A DNA stretch of 62,000 nt from Symsagittifera roscoffensis (Eukaryota > Xenacoelomorpha > Acoela > Convolutidae): contig NC_087066.1 in NCBI RefSeq assembly GCF_963678635.1, forward strand, positions 2,537,633 to 2,599,632, given 5' to 3'. Positions 51,201 through 62,000 of this stretch are shown here, one piece after another; positions within the stretch are counted from its first letter, which is position 1, and every line of letters begins with the position of its first letter. Below the pieces are notes generated by a model. It saw nothing but the letters and a program-made list of their open reading frames with translations, was not told the DNA's origin and made no database searches. The position numbers were made by a program, and so were the translations under genes.

Positions 51201-51840
51201 CGGTCGTCCTAAATGACAAGTAAAAACTCCAACTTAGGCCACCCTTCCACCCCCATTCCTAGCTTTTTACAGAAAAAAATCACTACCACCCCCATCACCA
51301 ACCTCCCTTCCTCCCATTGTTGTTGCAATAAACTATGGGCATTTAGCCAATTTAGGCAACATTATATAATGTTGCCTACACGTTAATTTATCTGAAAACA
51401 AATTTCTTCTCGTTTCCTCGTTTTTAATCATAATTTAGAGTCTTCTAATATTTTTTGGTAAAATGAATTTGCTTGGTATAAATTGAGTTGCTGAAGTGAA
51501 ATGAAATTATCCCCTGCCTTGTAGGAAAGAATCATAATTTTGGTTCTGTTTAGAAAGCACTCAAAGGAGTGCCAAAGGAATAAAACGGAGTGCACAGCGA
51601 GAACTGGTCCACCAAACCTTCAGCGACACATTATTCAGTGGGAAAACAATGAGAGTGTACAACTATAATATAGTTTCGAAAGGTCACACCAATATGACAG
51701 TGAAACAAAACAAACTTGCATTATCATCATTCGACTCAAAGCGTTTTCTCCTTTTCGACGGGATTTCGACAGTGCCCTTTCGCCATAAAGCCGCCGAATA
51801 AAAAGAATTTCTAGAAGACATTTACATGAACACCGAGTGG
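48229..51840 (+). pseudogene. Polinton (Maverick) protein-primed DNA polymerase B, degraded
   Basis: Order of blocks: C2H2 zinc fingers CQQCGKILSSKRNLRHEQKV and CDECLESFDS (48.23-48.43 kb); KHALSVWDGIETT (48.5); VQFHVEVRMIEIPTVQDG (48.7); YLELPDALS and NTKDDDRCVLYCFVAAYHNV (48.97); ICWICENDFSDNDQVVLDHC and HYTNKFLGWAHNECN (49.4); VVAHNLSNYDLHFI (49.53); DYHDLYLTTDVLLLASVFEA and FTASNLPGEALL (50.1); ILNIDANNL, motif A (50.3); FYKLIVNSAFGETMES, motif B (50.8); LLYSDTDSFIYAI, motif C (51.1); LKPKLYSVVLNDK (51.2); NKLALSSFDSKRFL and DGISTVPF (51.75). Multiple frameshifts and stops, and a roughly 330-bp interruption at 51.23-51.56 kb. No Polinton capsid, protease or integrase gene was seen. Confidence 0.9.
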
Positions 51841-52071
51841 GCCAACTCATACAATGAAACTGATAACAGTTCGCCTGAATTTCAACTTCCAGATTGGGGA
51901 TTGTTACAGCGGCACTACTCAGAAACAGAACTGCGAGAAGAAGAAGCTTCTAGTAGCCGAGTCCGTGAACGTCCCCCTGTAAATAACCCATTTATTTTAT
52001 CGAAAGCTTCGGAAGAAAGACTGTCTAAAAACAGCGCAAAGAAAACCAAAACAATGAACATTAACTTCTGA
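51826..52071 (+). CDS. C-terminal remnant after Polinton polymerase
   Basis: 81-aa frame, hydrophilic: EWANSYNETDNSSPEFQLPD, LQRHYSETELREEEASSSR, ending AKKTKTMNINF. It continues directly from the polymerase C-terminal block (EFLEDIYMN) after one frame change, so it is probably the tail of the same degraded ORF and not a separate gene. Confidence 0.45.
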   Translation: MNTEWANSYNETDNSSPEFQLPDWGLLQRHYSETELREEEASSSRVRERPPVNNPFILSKASEERLSKNSAKKTKTMNINF

Positions 52072-53133
52072 AACATATATATATTGAGATGCTTTTTACT
52101 GCTCGTCGTTTTTATACTTCGGCTTAAACTTGTTTTTTTTTTTACAAATTTAACACTAATAAAATATTCGTATTGGGCTCAATCACTGTTTTAACATAAA
52201 TAGCTTCAGGCAAACAAACAAATTGACGCAAACCAAGTGTTTGTTCAAACAAATGTGTGAAATCTTTAACAACTTTTATAAGCATGACACATCTTCGACG
52301 AAAAGAAAGAAAGCCAGGAAATTATATCCACATGAAACAAGGACGAAAAAGAAAAATTAAGGAATTAGGACGATTAAGTTTAATTATCGCGGAAAAAGGG
52401 ACCTCTTTAAAGGTAATTAGAAGAAATGATTGTATCGCGTCCCGGTTGTTAAGCTCAGCTTAACAAGATCCTAAGGAGGGGGTCTTTCACTTTAGGGGTG
52501 GGAACTTAAGTTCTTTACAAAATCCTAGGATAGGGGTCCTCCAAAAAATTAAAGACCCCTTTCCTAGGATTTTGCTTTCCGTGAGGACCATCCCCTCCCC
52601 TCCCCCCCAGGAAGGACCCACCCCCTTAGGATCCGGCGGGACACGATACAATACTACTGGCGCAGCAACTGCATTTTTGTTACGTGATTTTCTAAGACAT
52701 GTTTCGGTGCAAAAAAACTAGGACACAGAGGCGAAGCGGCACTTTGCAAACAAAGCCGGCAAGATGTTAAAAAGGAGCTCTAAACACAGAGGCGAAGCTC
52801 AGCTTTGCACCTTTGTGATATAACAAGTATATCACTCAAGAACTATCAAAGAGGACGTTCGAAAGTTGAAACCCTAGAAGAAAAGAAAATCAATTTTTGT
52901 ATGTTCTTATTTAATTTAACTTTTAAAAGAGTTCCAAGTGGGGTTGAAATTGAGCATTCAAACATTTAAATTTGGGGTCAAAATGTTAAGGAGCTCATAA
53001 ATAAAAAGAAATTTTTTCGGAAACGAAAAATTAGGTAAACAATCCGACAGTATTAAAGCCGAAAATTAATTAGCTGAAAATCAACCAAAACTTTGAGGCA
53101 AATCTTATCGGAAAACAGCTGGGAGCTATTTTT
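52072..53133. other. No gene seen; palindrome and SINE-like tails
   Basis: Apart from the nested inverted repeat, two copies of the SINE-like tail motif (CACAGAGGCGAAGCGGCAC at 52733; CACAGAGGCGAAGCTCAGC at 52785) lie 50 bp apart. A 68-codon Lys/Arg-rich frame at 52257-52463 has no support. Confidence 0.5.
52467..52633. repeat. Nested inverted repeats (stem within stem)
   Basis: Inner arms: AAAATCCTAGGATAGGGGTC (52519-52538) and GACCCCTTTCCTAGGATTTT (52554-52573), 19 of 20 paired. Outer arms: GATCCTAAGGAGGGGGTC (52467-52484) and GACCCACCCCCTTAGGATC (52615-52633). All four arms share the CCTARGG...GGGGTC theme, suggesting duplication of one arm. Confidence 0.85.
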
Positions 53134-56100
53134 AGCTGGGAGCTATTAAAGGAATGAGCCTTCGGTTCTTAAATTCAATTTCTACTGGGCGTAAAATTAA
53201 GTCTCTCTTTTCCACTTCCCCCCATTTTTGAAAAAAAAACGTTTAGAAAATCGATACAATATTTACAGACTTCAAGAAGATTTTCGGCCAGAAAATTAGC
53301 TAGAAATAAATCTGATCGGAATAAAAAACTTGTTAGGTACGGCCTCAAGGGTTTGACCCTCCTGCTTACCCAAAGGGTCCCAGAGAGGTACTATTTCCAG
53401 ATATTGGCAGGCTAACCGTAGAAAAAATCGTTCTAAAGGCAACTTTGGCGCCCAAATAGGCTCTTTGGCTCTTTTTCTTTTTTCCCCCACCTGCAAATTT
53501 TTAAATACTCTCGCTCACTTGACAACGCCGTCCTTCTCACATCACTATGACGATTTTAGCTGTCATTGCTGCACCTCCCAAATTAACTCAGCTAACGACA
53601 CACATGAATGCAATCCCACGACCCTAGCTACAACCACGCTACCCCAACTCCACCCTCACCCTTACACTAGCATACACTCACAAAAATCAAGAGAACCCTC
53701 CGCTATAGAACCTGTAAAAACTCAAGACCCATGGTCAAACCCCTGTACAGAGCTCATAGAAACCACAAGGAAAAAATACATCCAGGTGTTCCACTGGAAA
53801 ACGGTTCTTCTAGGCTGGGCTTTTTCTTGTAGCCGCCTTCCAGAAGTTCGTATTTTAGGCATATATTTTTAGCTGGGAGCTATTAAAGGAATGAGCCTTC
53901 GGTTCTTAAATTCAATTTCTACTGGGCGTAAAATTAAGTCTCTCTTTTCCACTTCCCCCCATTTTTGAAAAAAAAACGTTTAGAAAATCCATACAATATT
54001 TACAGACTTCAAGAAGATTTTCGGCCAGAAATTTAGCTAGAAAAATATCTGGTCGGAACAAAAAACTTGTTAGGTACGGCCTCAAGGGTTTGACCCCCCT
54101 GCTTACCCAAAGGGTCAAAGAGGGGTACTATTCCGAGATATTGGCTGGCTAACCGTAGAAAAAATCGTTCTAAAGGCAACTTTGGCGCCCAAAAAGGCTC
54201 TTTTTCTTTTTTCCCCCACCTGCAAATTTTTAAATACTCTCGCTCACTTGACAACGCCGTCCTTCTCACATCACTATGACGATTTTAGCTGTCATTGCTG
54301 CACCTCCCAACTTCACTCAGCTAACGACACACATGAATGCAATCCCACAACCCTAGCTACAACCACGCTACCCCAACTCCACCCTCACCCTTACACTAGC
54401 CTACACTCACAAAAATCAAGAGAACCCTCCGCTATAGAACATGTAACAACTCAAGACCCATGGTCAAACCCCTGTACAGAGCTCATAGAAACCACAAGGA
54501 AAAAATACATCCAGGTGCTCCACTGGAAAACGGTTCTTCTAGGCTGGGCTTTTTCTTGTAGCCGCCTTCCAAAGTTCGTATTTTAGGCATATATTTTTAG
54601 CTGGGAGCTATTAAAGGAATGAGCCTTCGGTTCTTAAAATCAATTTCTACTGGGCGTAAAATTAGGTCTCTCTTTTCCACTTCCCTCCATTTTTGAAAAA
54701 AAAAAACGTTTAGAAAATCCATACAATATTTACAGACTTCAAGAAGAATTTCAGCCAGAAATTTAGCTAGATAAATCTGGTCGGAAAAAAAACTTGTTAG
54801 GTACGGCCTCAAGGGTTTGACCCCCCTGCTTACCCAAAGGGTCAAAGAGGGGTACTATTCCGAGATATTGGCTGGCTAACCGTAGAAAAAAATCGTTCTA
54901 AAGGCAACTTTGGCGCCCAAAAAGGCTCTTTTTCTTTTTTCCCCCACCTGCAAATTTTTAAATACTCTCGCTCACTTGACAACGCCGTCCTTCTCACATC
55001 ACTATGACGATTTTAGCTGTCATTGCTGCACCTCCCAACTTCACTCAGCTAACGACACACATGAATGCAATCCCACAACCCTAGCTACAACCACGCTACC
55101 CCAACTCCACCCTCACCCTTACACTAGCCTACACTCACAAAAATCAAGAGAACCCTCCGCTATAGAACATGTAACAACTCAAGACCCATGGTCAAACCCC
55201 TGTACAGAGCTCATAGAAACCACAAGGAAAAAATACACCCAGGTGCTCCACTGGAAAACGGTTCTTCTAGGCTGGGCTTTTTCTTGTAGCCGCCTTCCAA
55301 AGTTCGTATTTTAGGCATATATTTTTAGCTGGGAGCTATTAAAGGAATGAGCCTTCGGTTCTTAAAATCAATTTCTACTGGGCGTAAAATTAGGTCTCTC
55401 TTTTCCACTTCCCCCCATTTTTGAAAAAAAAAACGTTTAGAAAATCCATACAATATTTACAGACTTCAAGAAGAATTTCGGCCAGAAATTTAGCTAGATA
55501 AATCTGGTCGGAACAAAAAAACTTGTTAGGTACGGCCTCAAAGGTTTGGCCCCCCTGCTTACCTAAAGGGTCAAAGAGGGGTACTATTTCGAGATATTGG
55601 ATGGCTAACCTTAGAAAAAATCGTTCTAAAGGCAACTTTGGCGCCCAAATAGGCTCTTTTTCTTGTTCCCCACACCTGCAAATTTTTAAATACTCTCGCT
55701 CACTTGACAACGCCGTCCTTCTCACATCACTATGACGATTTTAGCTGTCATTGCTGCACCTCCCAAATTCACTCAGCTAACGACACACATGAATGCAATC
55801 CCACAACCCTAGCTACAACCACGCTACCCCAACTCCACCCTCAGCCTTACACTAGCCTACACTCACTAAAATCAAGAGAACCCTCCGCTATAGAACCTGT
55901 AACAACTCAAGACCCAGGGTCAAACCCCTGTACAGAGCTCATAGAAACCACAAGGAAAAAATAGATCCAGGTGTTCCACTGGAAAAACGGTTCTCCTAGG
56001 CTGGGCTTTTTCTTGTAGCCGCCTTCCAGAAGTTCGTATTTTAAGCATATATTTTTTTTAGCTGGGAGCTATTAAAGGAATGAGCATTCGCTTCTTAAAT

Positions 56101-58207
56101 TCAATTTCTACTGGGCGTAAAATTAAGTCCCTCTTTTCCACTTCCCCCCATTTTTGAAAAAAAAACGTTTAAAAAATCCATACAATATTTACAGACTTTA
56201 AGATTTTCGGCCAGAAATTTAGCTAGAAATAAATCTGGTCGGAACAAAAAACTTGTTAGGTACGGCCTCAAGGGTTTGACCCCCCTGCTTACCCAAAGGG
56301 TCCCAGAGGGGTACTATTTCGAGATATTGGCTGGCTAACCGTAGAAAAAATCGTTATAAAGACAACTTTGGCGCCCAAATAGGCTCTTTTTCTGTTTCAC
56401 CCCACCTGCAAATTTTTACAAATTTTTAAATACTCTTGCTCACTTGACAACGCCGTCCTTCTCACATCACTATGACGATTTTAGCTGTCATTGCTGCCCC
56501 TCCCAAATTCACTCAGCTAACGACACACATGAATGCAATCCCACAACCCTAGCTACAACCACGCTACCCCAACTCCACCCTCACCCTTACACTAGCCTAC
56601 ACTCACAAAAATCAAGAGAACCCTCCGCTATAGAACATGTAACAACTCAAGACCCATGGTCAAACCCCTGTACAGAGCTCATAGAAACCACAAGGAAAAA
56701 ATACATCCAGGTGCTCCACTGGAAAACGGTTCTTCTAGGCTGGGCTTTTTCTTGTAGCCGCCTTCCAAAGTTCGTATTTTAGGCATATATTTTTAGCTGG
56801 GAGCTATTAAAGGAATGAGCCTTCGGTTCTTAAAATCAATTTCTACTGGGCGTAAAATTAGGTCTCTCTTTTCCACTTCCCCCCATTTTTGAAAAAAAAA
56901 ACGTTTAGAAAATCCATACAATATTTACAGACTTCAAGAAGAATTTCGGCCAGAAATTTAGCTAGATAAATCTGGTCGGAACAAAAAACTTGTTAGGTAC
57001 GGCCTCAAAGGTTTGACCCCCCTGCTTACCTAAAGGGTCAAAGAGGGGTACTATTTCGAGATATTGGATGGCTAACCTTAGAAAAAATCGTTCTAAAGGC
57101 AACTTTGGCGCCCAAATAGGCTCTTTTTCTTGTTCCCCACACCTGCAAATTTTTAAATACTCTCGCTCACTTGACAACGCCGTCCTTCTCACATCACTAT
57201 GACGATTTTAGCTGTCATTGCTGCACCTCCCAAATTCACTCAGCTAACGACACACATGAATGCAATCCCACAACCCTAGCTACAACCACGCTACCCCAAC
57301 TCCACCCTCAGCCTTACACTAGCCTACACTCACTAAAATCAAGAGAACCCTCCGCTATAGAACCTGTAACAACTCAAGACCCAGGGTCAAACCCCTGTAC
57401 AGAGCTCATAGAAACCACAAGGAAAAAATAGATCCAGGTGTTCCACTGGAAAAACGGTTCTCCTAGGCTGGGCTTTTTCTTGTAGCCGCCTTCCAGAAGT
57501 TCGTATTTTAAGCATATATTTTTTAGCTGGGAGCTATTAAAGGAATGAGCTTTCGCTTCTTAAATTCAATTTCTACTGGGCGTAAAATTAAGTCCCTCTT
57601 TTCCACTTCCCCCCATTTTTGAAAAAAAAAAACGTTTAAAAAATCCATACAATATTTACAGACTTTAAGATTTTCGGCCAGAAATTTAGCTAGAAATAAA
57701 TCTGGTCGGAACAAAAAACTTGTTAGGTACGGCCTCAAGGGTTTGACCCCCCTGCTTACCCAAAGGGTCCCAGAGGGGTACTATTTCGAGATATTGGCTG
57801 GCTAACCGTAGAAAAAATCGTTATAAAGACAACTTTGGCGCCCAAATAGGCTCTTTGGCTCTTTTTCTGTTTCACCCCACCTGCAAATTTTTACAAATTT
57901 TTAAATACTCTTGCTCACTTGACAACGCCGTCCTTCTCACATCACTATGACGATTTTAGCTGTCATTGCTGCCCCTCCCAAATTCACTCAGCTAACGACA
58001 CACATGAATGCAATCCCACAACCCTAGCTACAACCACGCTACCCCAACTCCACCCTCACCCTTACACTAGCCTACACTCACAAAAATCAAGAGAACCCTC
58101 CGCTATAGAACCTGTAACAGCTCAAGACCCATGGTCAAACCCCTGTACAGAGCTCATAGAAACCACAAGGAAAAAATACATCCAGGTGTTCCACTGGAAA
58201 ACGGTTT
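53134..58207. repeat. Tandem array of about 730-bp units (6 full, 1 partial)
   Basis: Unit starts (AGCTGGGAGCTATTAAAGGA) at 53134, 53871, 54599, 55327, 56060, 56795 and 57525; lengths 737, 728, 728, 733, 735, 730, then a partial unit that runs into a retroelement ORF at about 58207. Each unit holds a plus-strand frame (TTPSFSHHYDDFSCHCC; SREPSAIEPVTTQDPW; ELIETTRKKYIQVFHWKTVL) that continues into RT-type protein only in the last copy; internally it runs into GWAFSCSRLP and a stop. Units 4 and 6 share private variants (TTGTTCCCCACACC, CCTCAGCCTTAC, GACCCAGGGTC), as do units 5 and 7 (TGTTTCACCCCACC, GCTGCCCCTCCC), so units 4-5 were duplicated as a 1.47-kb dimer. Confidence 0.92.
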
Positions 58208-59040
58208 TAATGATCTCATCAAAAATTAAAGTTGGCTATAACTTCATTGAAACGCTCAATCGAATTCTGAACATCCTAAAAGAAACCCACAAAAATACCA
58301 TCGCAATGCACGCACCAATGATCGTTCTACGCTTACTACTGTACAAAGCGAAGTCCGAGAAGGACGGATCTTCATCTAAAACAAAAGCAAGGCGACTTAA
58401 GCAATGGCAGGACAGAGACCTGGATGACCAATATAACGAAGGGAAGGCGCAGCACATGAGCTTGACAAAAGGAAATAGACGAAAAAGAAAACCTGAGCCT
58501 GAAGCACAACAGTTCAACTAACTATTGAATACTGGTAAAACATCAAGCTCAACGCACGGATCTCATGGACTATCTGATGTAAACGAATGGAGATGTATTC
58601 TAACACACTTCGGACAACAATCAGTTGCGAATTCAAAAACATTAACTAAAATTGCCAAAAATTTGCTACCGAAGAACTTAAACCAGAACTAATGGAACCA
58701 TATGACGCATGTAGATTAATACCCTTAGATAAGAACCCAGGAGTAAGACTTATAGCCATAGAAGTTATGCGTAGGATCATAGGACGAACATTCGCCAAAT
58801 GCCTAAAAAACGAACTCAGGTCGCTCGGTTCAAACTACCAACTGTCTAGGACAAAAACGCGCATTGAATATGCGATCCACACGCTGAAAGATAAAAACAG
58901 CAAAACCTCGTCGGTGCTGTTTTACTGATAGGTACCGAAGACGCTTGCAACTCGCTAAATCAAAAGCTGTTATTAAAAATATCGAAAATACCTAAGCGCC
59001 CAAATACAGTAACAATAGTTGCTGGATACAATAACAGGAT
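57919..59040 (+). pseudogene. RT-type retroelement fragment, copy 1 (broken)
   Basis: The frame from the last satellite unit continues ISSKIKVGYNFIETLNRILN, AMHAPMIVLRLLLYKAKSE, LKQWQDRDLDDQYNEGKA to a TAA at 58519 where copy 2 has CAA. After a frameshift: ACRLIPLDKNPGVRLIAI and RRIIGRTFAKCL (58.7-58.8 kb), an RT finger-like block, then after a second shift AVLLIGTEDACNSLNQKL, where the motif A aspartate region is altered. It then jumps to RPNTVTIVAGYNNR (58.98-59.04 kb), a piece found upstream of RT in copy 2. The element class is unresolved. Confidence 0.7.
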
Positions 59041-60840
59041 ACAATTTGAAGCCAGTAAAGTCAGGCAAAAAATATTTCCAAAAATGGCACACTTATTAAT
59101 ATATTTGAAGGATTTTAAGAGACAGACCTAGGGGCGAAGTTGCAACTTCGCAAACAAGAGCGACAACGATTCGGATGCACAAAGGCTTTTAAATCTACAA
59201 AAACTCAAATTTTGCGTGTAATAATTTGGAATGTAATAAACTAAAAGCCACCAACTAACTAGCTTTGCAGGTAAAAAATTATAAACTATTAGCGTGTAAG
59301 GAAAATCGAAAGAAAAAATCTTAACCGTAGCAATATATGATTTAGCTCCAACGTAAAAAACACATGCAAAAAAAATACGTTAAAAACGCCTAAACAAGAA
59401 ATAAATCGAGCTAGAAAATTTCTGAGGAGGGACTCAAATTTTTAGACACTTGTATGAAACAAATAGCTTTTTCTAGATCAATTGATGAATTAAAAAAGCA
59501 TCAACTATGTTAACTTGTTACTAGTCAAATGTCATAGCACATAGTGTCAATCGGCCAGAAGTTTGATTTCATTTGGAATTTTGATTTCCTTTGAAATGGA
59601 GTGTATGATACGTCAAAAACAGCAAATTAAAACGTTATAAGTCCAAAGAACCGAAAAGTAATTATTTTTTGGTTCACGAAGAAGACATTAATTAATTAAA
59701 CTAACATCTTATTTCAATTTCTGGATGTGAGGAGCTAGGAGTTAGCAATGTGTAGATCCATCTTTGATGGATGGGGTAATTTTATCAACTGAAAAAAAAA
59801 CATTAAGAATACTAATAATGACATATAGCCCTGTTTTTAGGAGACAGAAATGACAAAAAAAAACACTCTTGGGCGCCAATTATTTGATTGAGTCAATTTT
59901 GATTCCGACCATTGAAAATGAGGAGGAACTTTTTATTTGATTGTGCTCATTTTTTGTGATCTTTTTTTGGGTTTTTGTTCGCCATTTGAGAAATGGGGAG
60001 GAACTAAGTATTCGGGTGCGTTTTAGTTTTTGATTTTGTTCACGCAAAATCAGCTAACTTAACTAAACTCAAGCAAAATTAAAATAACAGCAAAAACGTT
60101 TAATTTTCTTTTAGATTTTTGCTTTTCTAGGCATTTTTTTTCAAAAACTGCTTGCTTGATTACCACGAATTTCAATTGACTAAGGCTTTCAAAGTTGTCG
60201 TTTTTCGTTCAGATCTTTTTATCACACCACGCAGAAAAAATTTACTAATTTGAAAAATCCTTTTGTATTTTTATAAACCTATGGTCGGAACATTCTGTGC
60301 TAATTGCACACTATCTAGCTATCCTGGATTTAGTTTGCAAAAAGAATAGACCCGTGCCGGAGTCATACCCTCAATCTGGAAGTTAGTTCTAATGCCAGAA
60401 ATGGACGCTATCTCAATACCAAACCTGCAAAAGAAGCGAAATTGTTTCGCCTAATTGTTGAAATAAGCTTATTACATAGTGTGTCTGTTCAAATTCACCT
60501 CTTGTGTAATTTCATATTGAATGCGCTGGGCTTTTCTAACTGACTTAAATTACCAAATCTTGCCGTCCCAGCCGTAGACAAGGAAGTTTCTTTGAATAGA
60601 CGCAAGAAGGAGTCAGCTCGTGGAAAGACCTCCAAAACAACGTCAGGTTGTACCACTCCTTACTCTCTTTTTCTCCATCGCCCTTGTCTAAAACCAACTT
60701 TCAATCCTAATTGAAAGTATTCATACATCACCCCAGGACTCAATGTCTCGAAGAGCTTTCTTTCTGGCCCCAGTTGTCTGTATTTCAGGTAGATATCGCG
60801 ATTTCAGGCAAGACGCATCCCTGACTTTTTACAGAAACTA
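59041..60840. other. No gene seen between the two retroelement copies
   Basis: AT-rich, with one SINE-like tail (GGGGCGAAGTTGCAACTTCGCA near 59133) and poly-A/T runs. No frame of interest on either strand. Confidence 0.5.
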
Positions 60841-61280
60841 GTGATCGGGACTTCAAGGAACAAATATATCAAACCAGCTCTAGTAAAATTAGCAACTCAC
60901 TCCTACAGCAGCGCAACGCTTCATGATCTGTTCGAAACAGTTTTGCAATACAGACCTAAGCGCCCAAATATAGTAACAATAGTTGCAGGATACAATAACA
61001 GGCTGCATCTGCAAGATTTAGAACAGCAGTGTAAAACCCTGACTAACCTCGTCACTAACAAGTTTCAGCCCCAGACACTGATCATCCCCAAAACATATCA
61101 GAACTGCAAAATCGCAGAATTTACATTCATAATCATGTGCTGTTTAATTCTATAGATAGATTTGTACATCTACATACACTTATGGTCTCACTTCAACCTA
61201 AATCTAACACGTCAAGCGTTCTGTCATGATGGCATCCATTTCTCGTTCTACGGAAAGGATTTCTTAACCAATTTTCTCGC
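60841..61280 (+). pseudogene. SGNH-hydrolase-like domain of the same retroelement (copy 2)
   Basis: RPNIVTIVAGYNNRLHLQDL with KFQPQTLIIPKTYQNC (60.96-61.10 kb), then SIDRFVHLHTL and, in another frame, CHDGIHFSFYGKDFLTNFL (61.23-61.28 kb). The VTIVAGxN block and the DGIHF..YG block match the GxND (block III) and DxxH (block V) regions of SGNH/GDSL hydrolases; some retroelements encode such an esterase. The catalytic Ser block was not found and frames shift at least once. It directly precedes the linker/RT frame at 61309. Confidence 0.6.
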
Positions 61281-61308
61281 AATTTAATTCATAAATTCTC
61301 TCGCTCAC

Positions 61309-62000
61309 TTGACACCTCCGTCCTTCTCACTTCACTCAGCTAACGACACACATGAATGCAATCCCACGACCCTAGCTACAACCACGCTACCCCAACTCCA
61401 CCCTCACCCTTACACTAGCCTACATTCACAAAAATCAAGAGAACCCTCCGCTATAGAACCTGTAACAACTCAAGACCCATGGTCAAACCCCTGTACAGAG
61501 CTCATAGAAACCACAAGGAAAAAGTACATCCAGGTGTTTCACTGGAAAACGGTTTTAATGATCTCATCAAAAATTAAAGTTGGCTATAACTTCATTGAAA
61601 CGCTCAATCGAACTCTGAACATCCTAAAAGAAACCAACAAGAATACCATCGCAATGCACGCACCAATGATCGTTCTACGCTTACTACTGTACAAAGCGAA
61701 GTCCGAGAACGACGGATCTTCATCTAAAACAATAGCAAGGCGAGTTAAGTAATGACGGGACGGAGACCTGGATGACCAATATAACGAAGGGAAGGCGCAG
61801 CAAATGAGCTTGACAAAAGGAAATAGACGAAAAAGAAAAACTGAGCCTGAAGCACAACAGTTCAACCAACTATTGAATACTGGTAAAATATCGAGCTCAA
61901 CGCACGGATCTCATGGACTATCTGATGTAAACGAATGGAGACGTATTCTAACACACGTCGGACAACAATCAGTTGCGAATTCAAAAACATTAACTAAAAC
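61309..62000 (+). pseudogene. RT-type retroelement fragment, copy 2 (runs off the window)
   Basis: Same frame as copy 1 (HSANDTHECNPTTLATTTLP; ELIETTRKKYIQVFHWKTVL; AMHAPMIVLRLLLYKAKSEN) with its own TAA at 61750-61752, where copy 1 reads CAA. A 45-bp deletion in the N-terminal part, relative to the array units, removes the HHYDDFSCHCC segment. After the stop the sequence parallels copy 1 to the window edge, including QQFNQLLNTGK where copy 1 has a stop. Confidence 0.7.

Noticed and set aside
53296-57738. Minus-strand frames repeated in each satellite unit (KLPLERFFLRLA type)
   Set aside because: They recur only because the unit recurs; the plus-strand frame, not these, continues into retroelement protein.

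Overview
The window is nuclear DNA of a metazoan, probably an AT-rich invertebrate. It has GT-AG introns, a WD40/U-box gene of the animal WDSUB1 type, tRNA-headed SINE-like repeats, LINE fragments, a decayed Polinton (Maverick) DNA polymerase and a very large retrovirus-like LTR element. I cannot place the species. No rRNA, intact tRNA gene or CRISPR array was seen.

Layout. (1) 0.97-25.46 kb, minus strand: an eight-exon gene for a WDSUB1-like protein. The exon phases join perfectly, giving about 490 codons: seven-bladed WD40 propeller, glycine/serine linker, U-box. The SAM domain of vertebrate WDSUB1 is missing. (2) 5.89-24.81 kb, minus strand: an 18.9 kb LTR retroelement inserted into the first intron of that gene. 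It has two 410-bp LTRs that are identical by eye and a 4-bp target duplication (AAAG). In its own 5'-3' order it carries a leader with degenerate repeats, a basic 155-aa ORF, gag (981 aa, zinc knuckle), one in-frame UGA, pol (protease, RT, RNase H, integrase; Ty3/gypsy type), small ORFs including two hydrophobic ones, a 377-codon frame with no AUG, an 872-aa envelope-like glycoprotein and a 601-aa unknown protein. (3) 25.5-29.8 kb: no gene seen. (4) 29.8-33.6 kb, minus: two phase-matched exons of an unidentified nuclear-type protein with an AT-hook-like motif. (5) 34.1-42.3 kb, minus: three phase-matched exons of another unidentified gene, with a solo LTR of the same family (TSD TAGA), a long fold-back repeat and several SINE-like copies in its introns. 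(6) 43.9-52.1 kb: a LINE 3' fragment ending in a (CTA)n tail, a decayed unidentified ORF, and a Polinton protein-primed DNA polymerase broken into many frames. (7) 52.5-62 kb: a nested palindrome, then a tandem array of about 730-bp units made from the linker region of a retroelement whose fuller copies (SGNH-hydrolase-like and reverse-transcriptase-like segments) flank the array.

The strongest candidate for an undescribed system is the giant LTR element. It appears young, its reading frames are long and intact, it uses a gag-UGA-pol layout and ATGA-overlapping downstream genes, and it carries an envelope plus several proteins I do not recognise. It sits about 34 bp upstream of a host 3' splice site, in the same orientation as the host gene.
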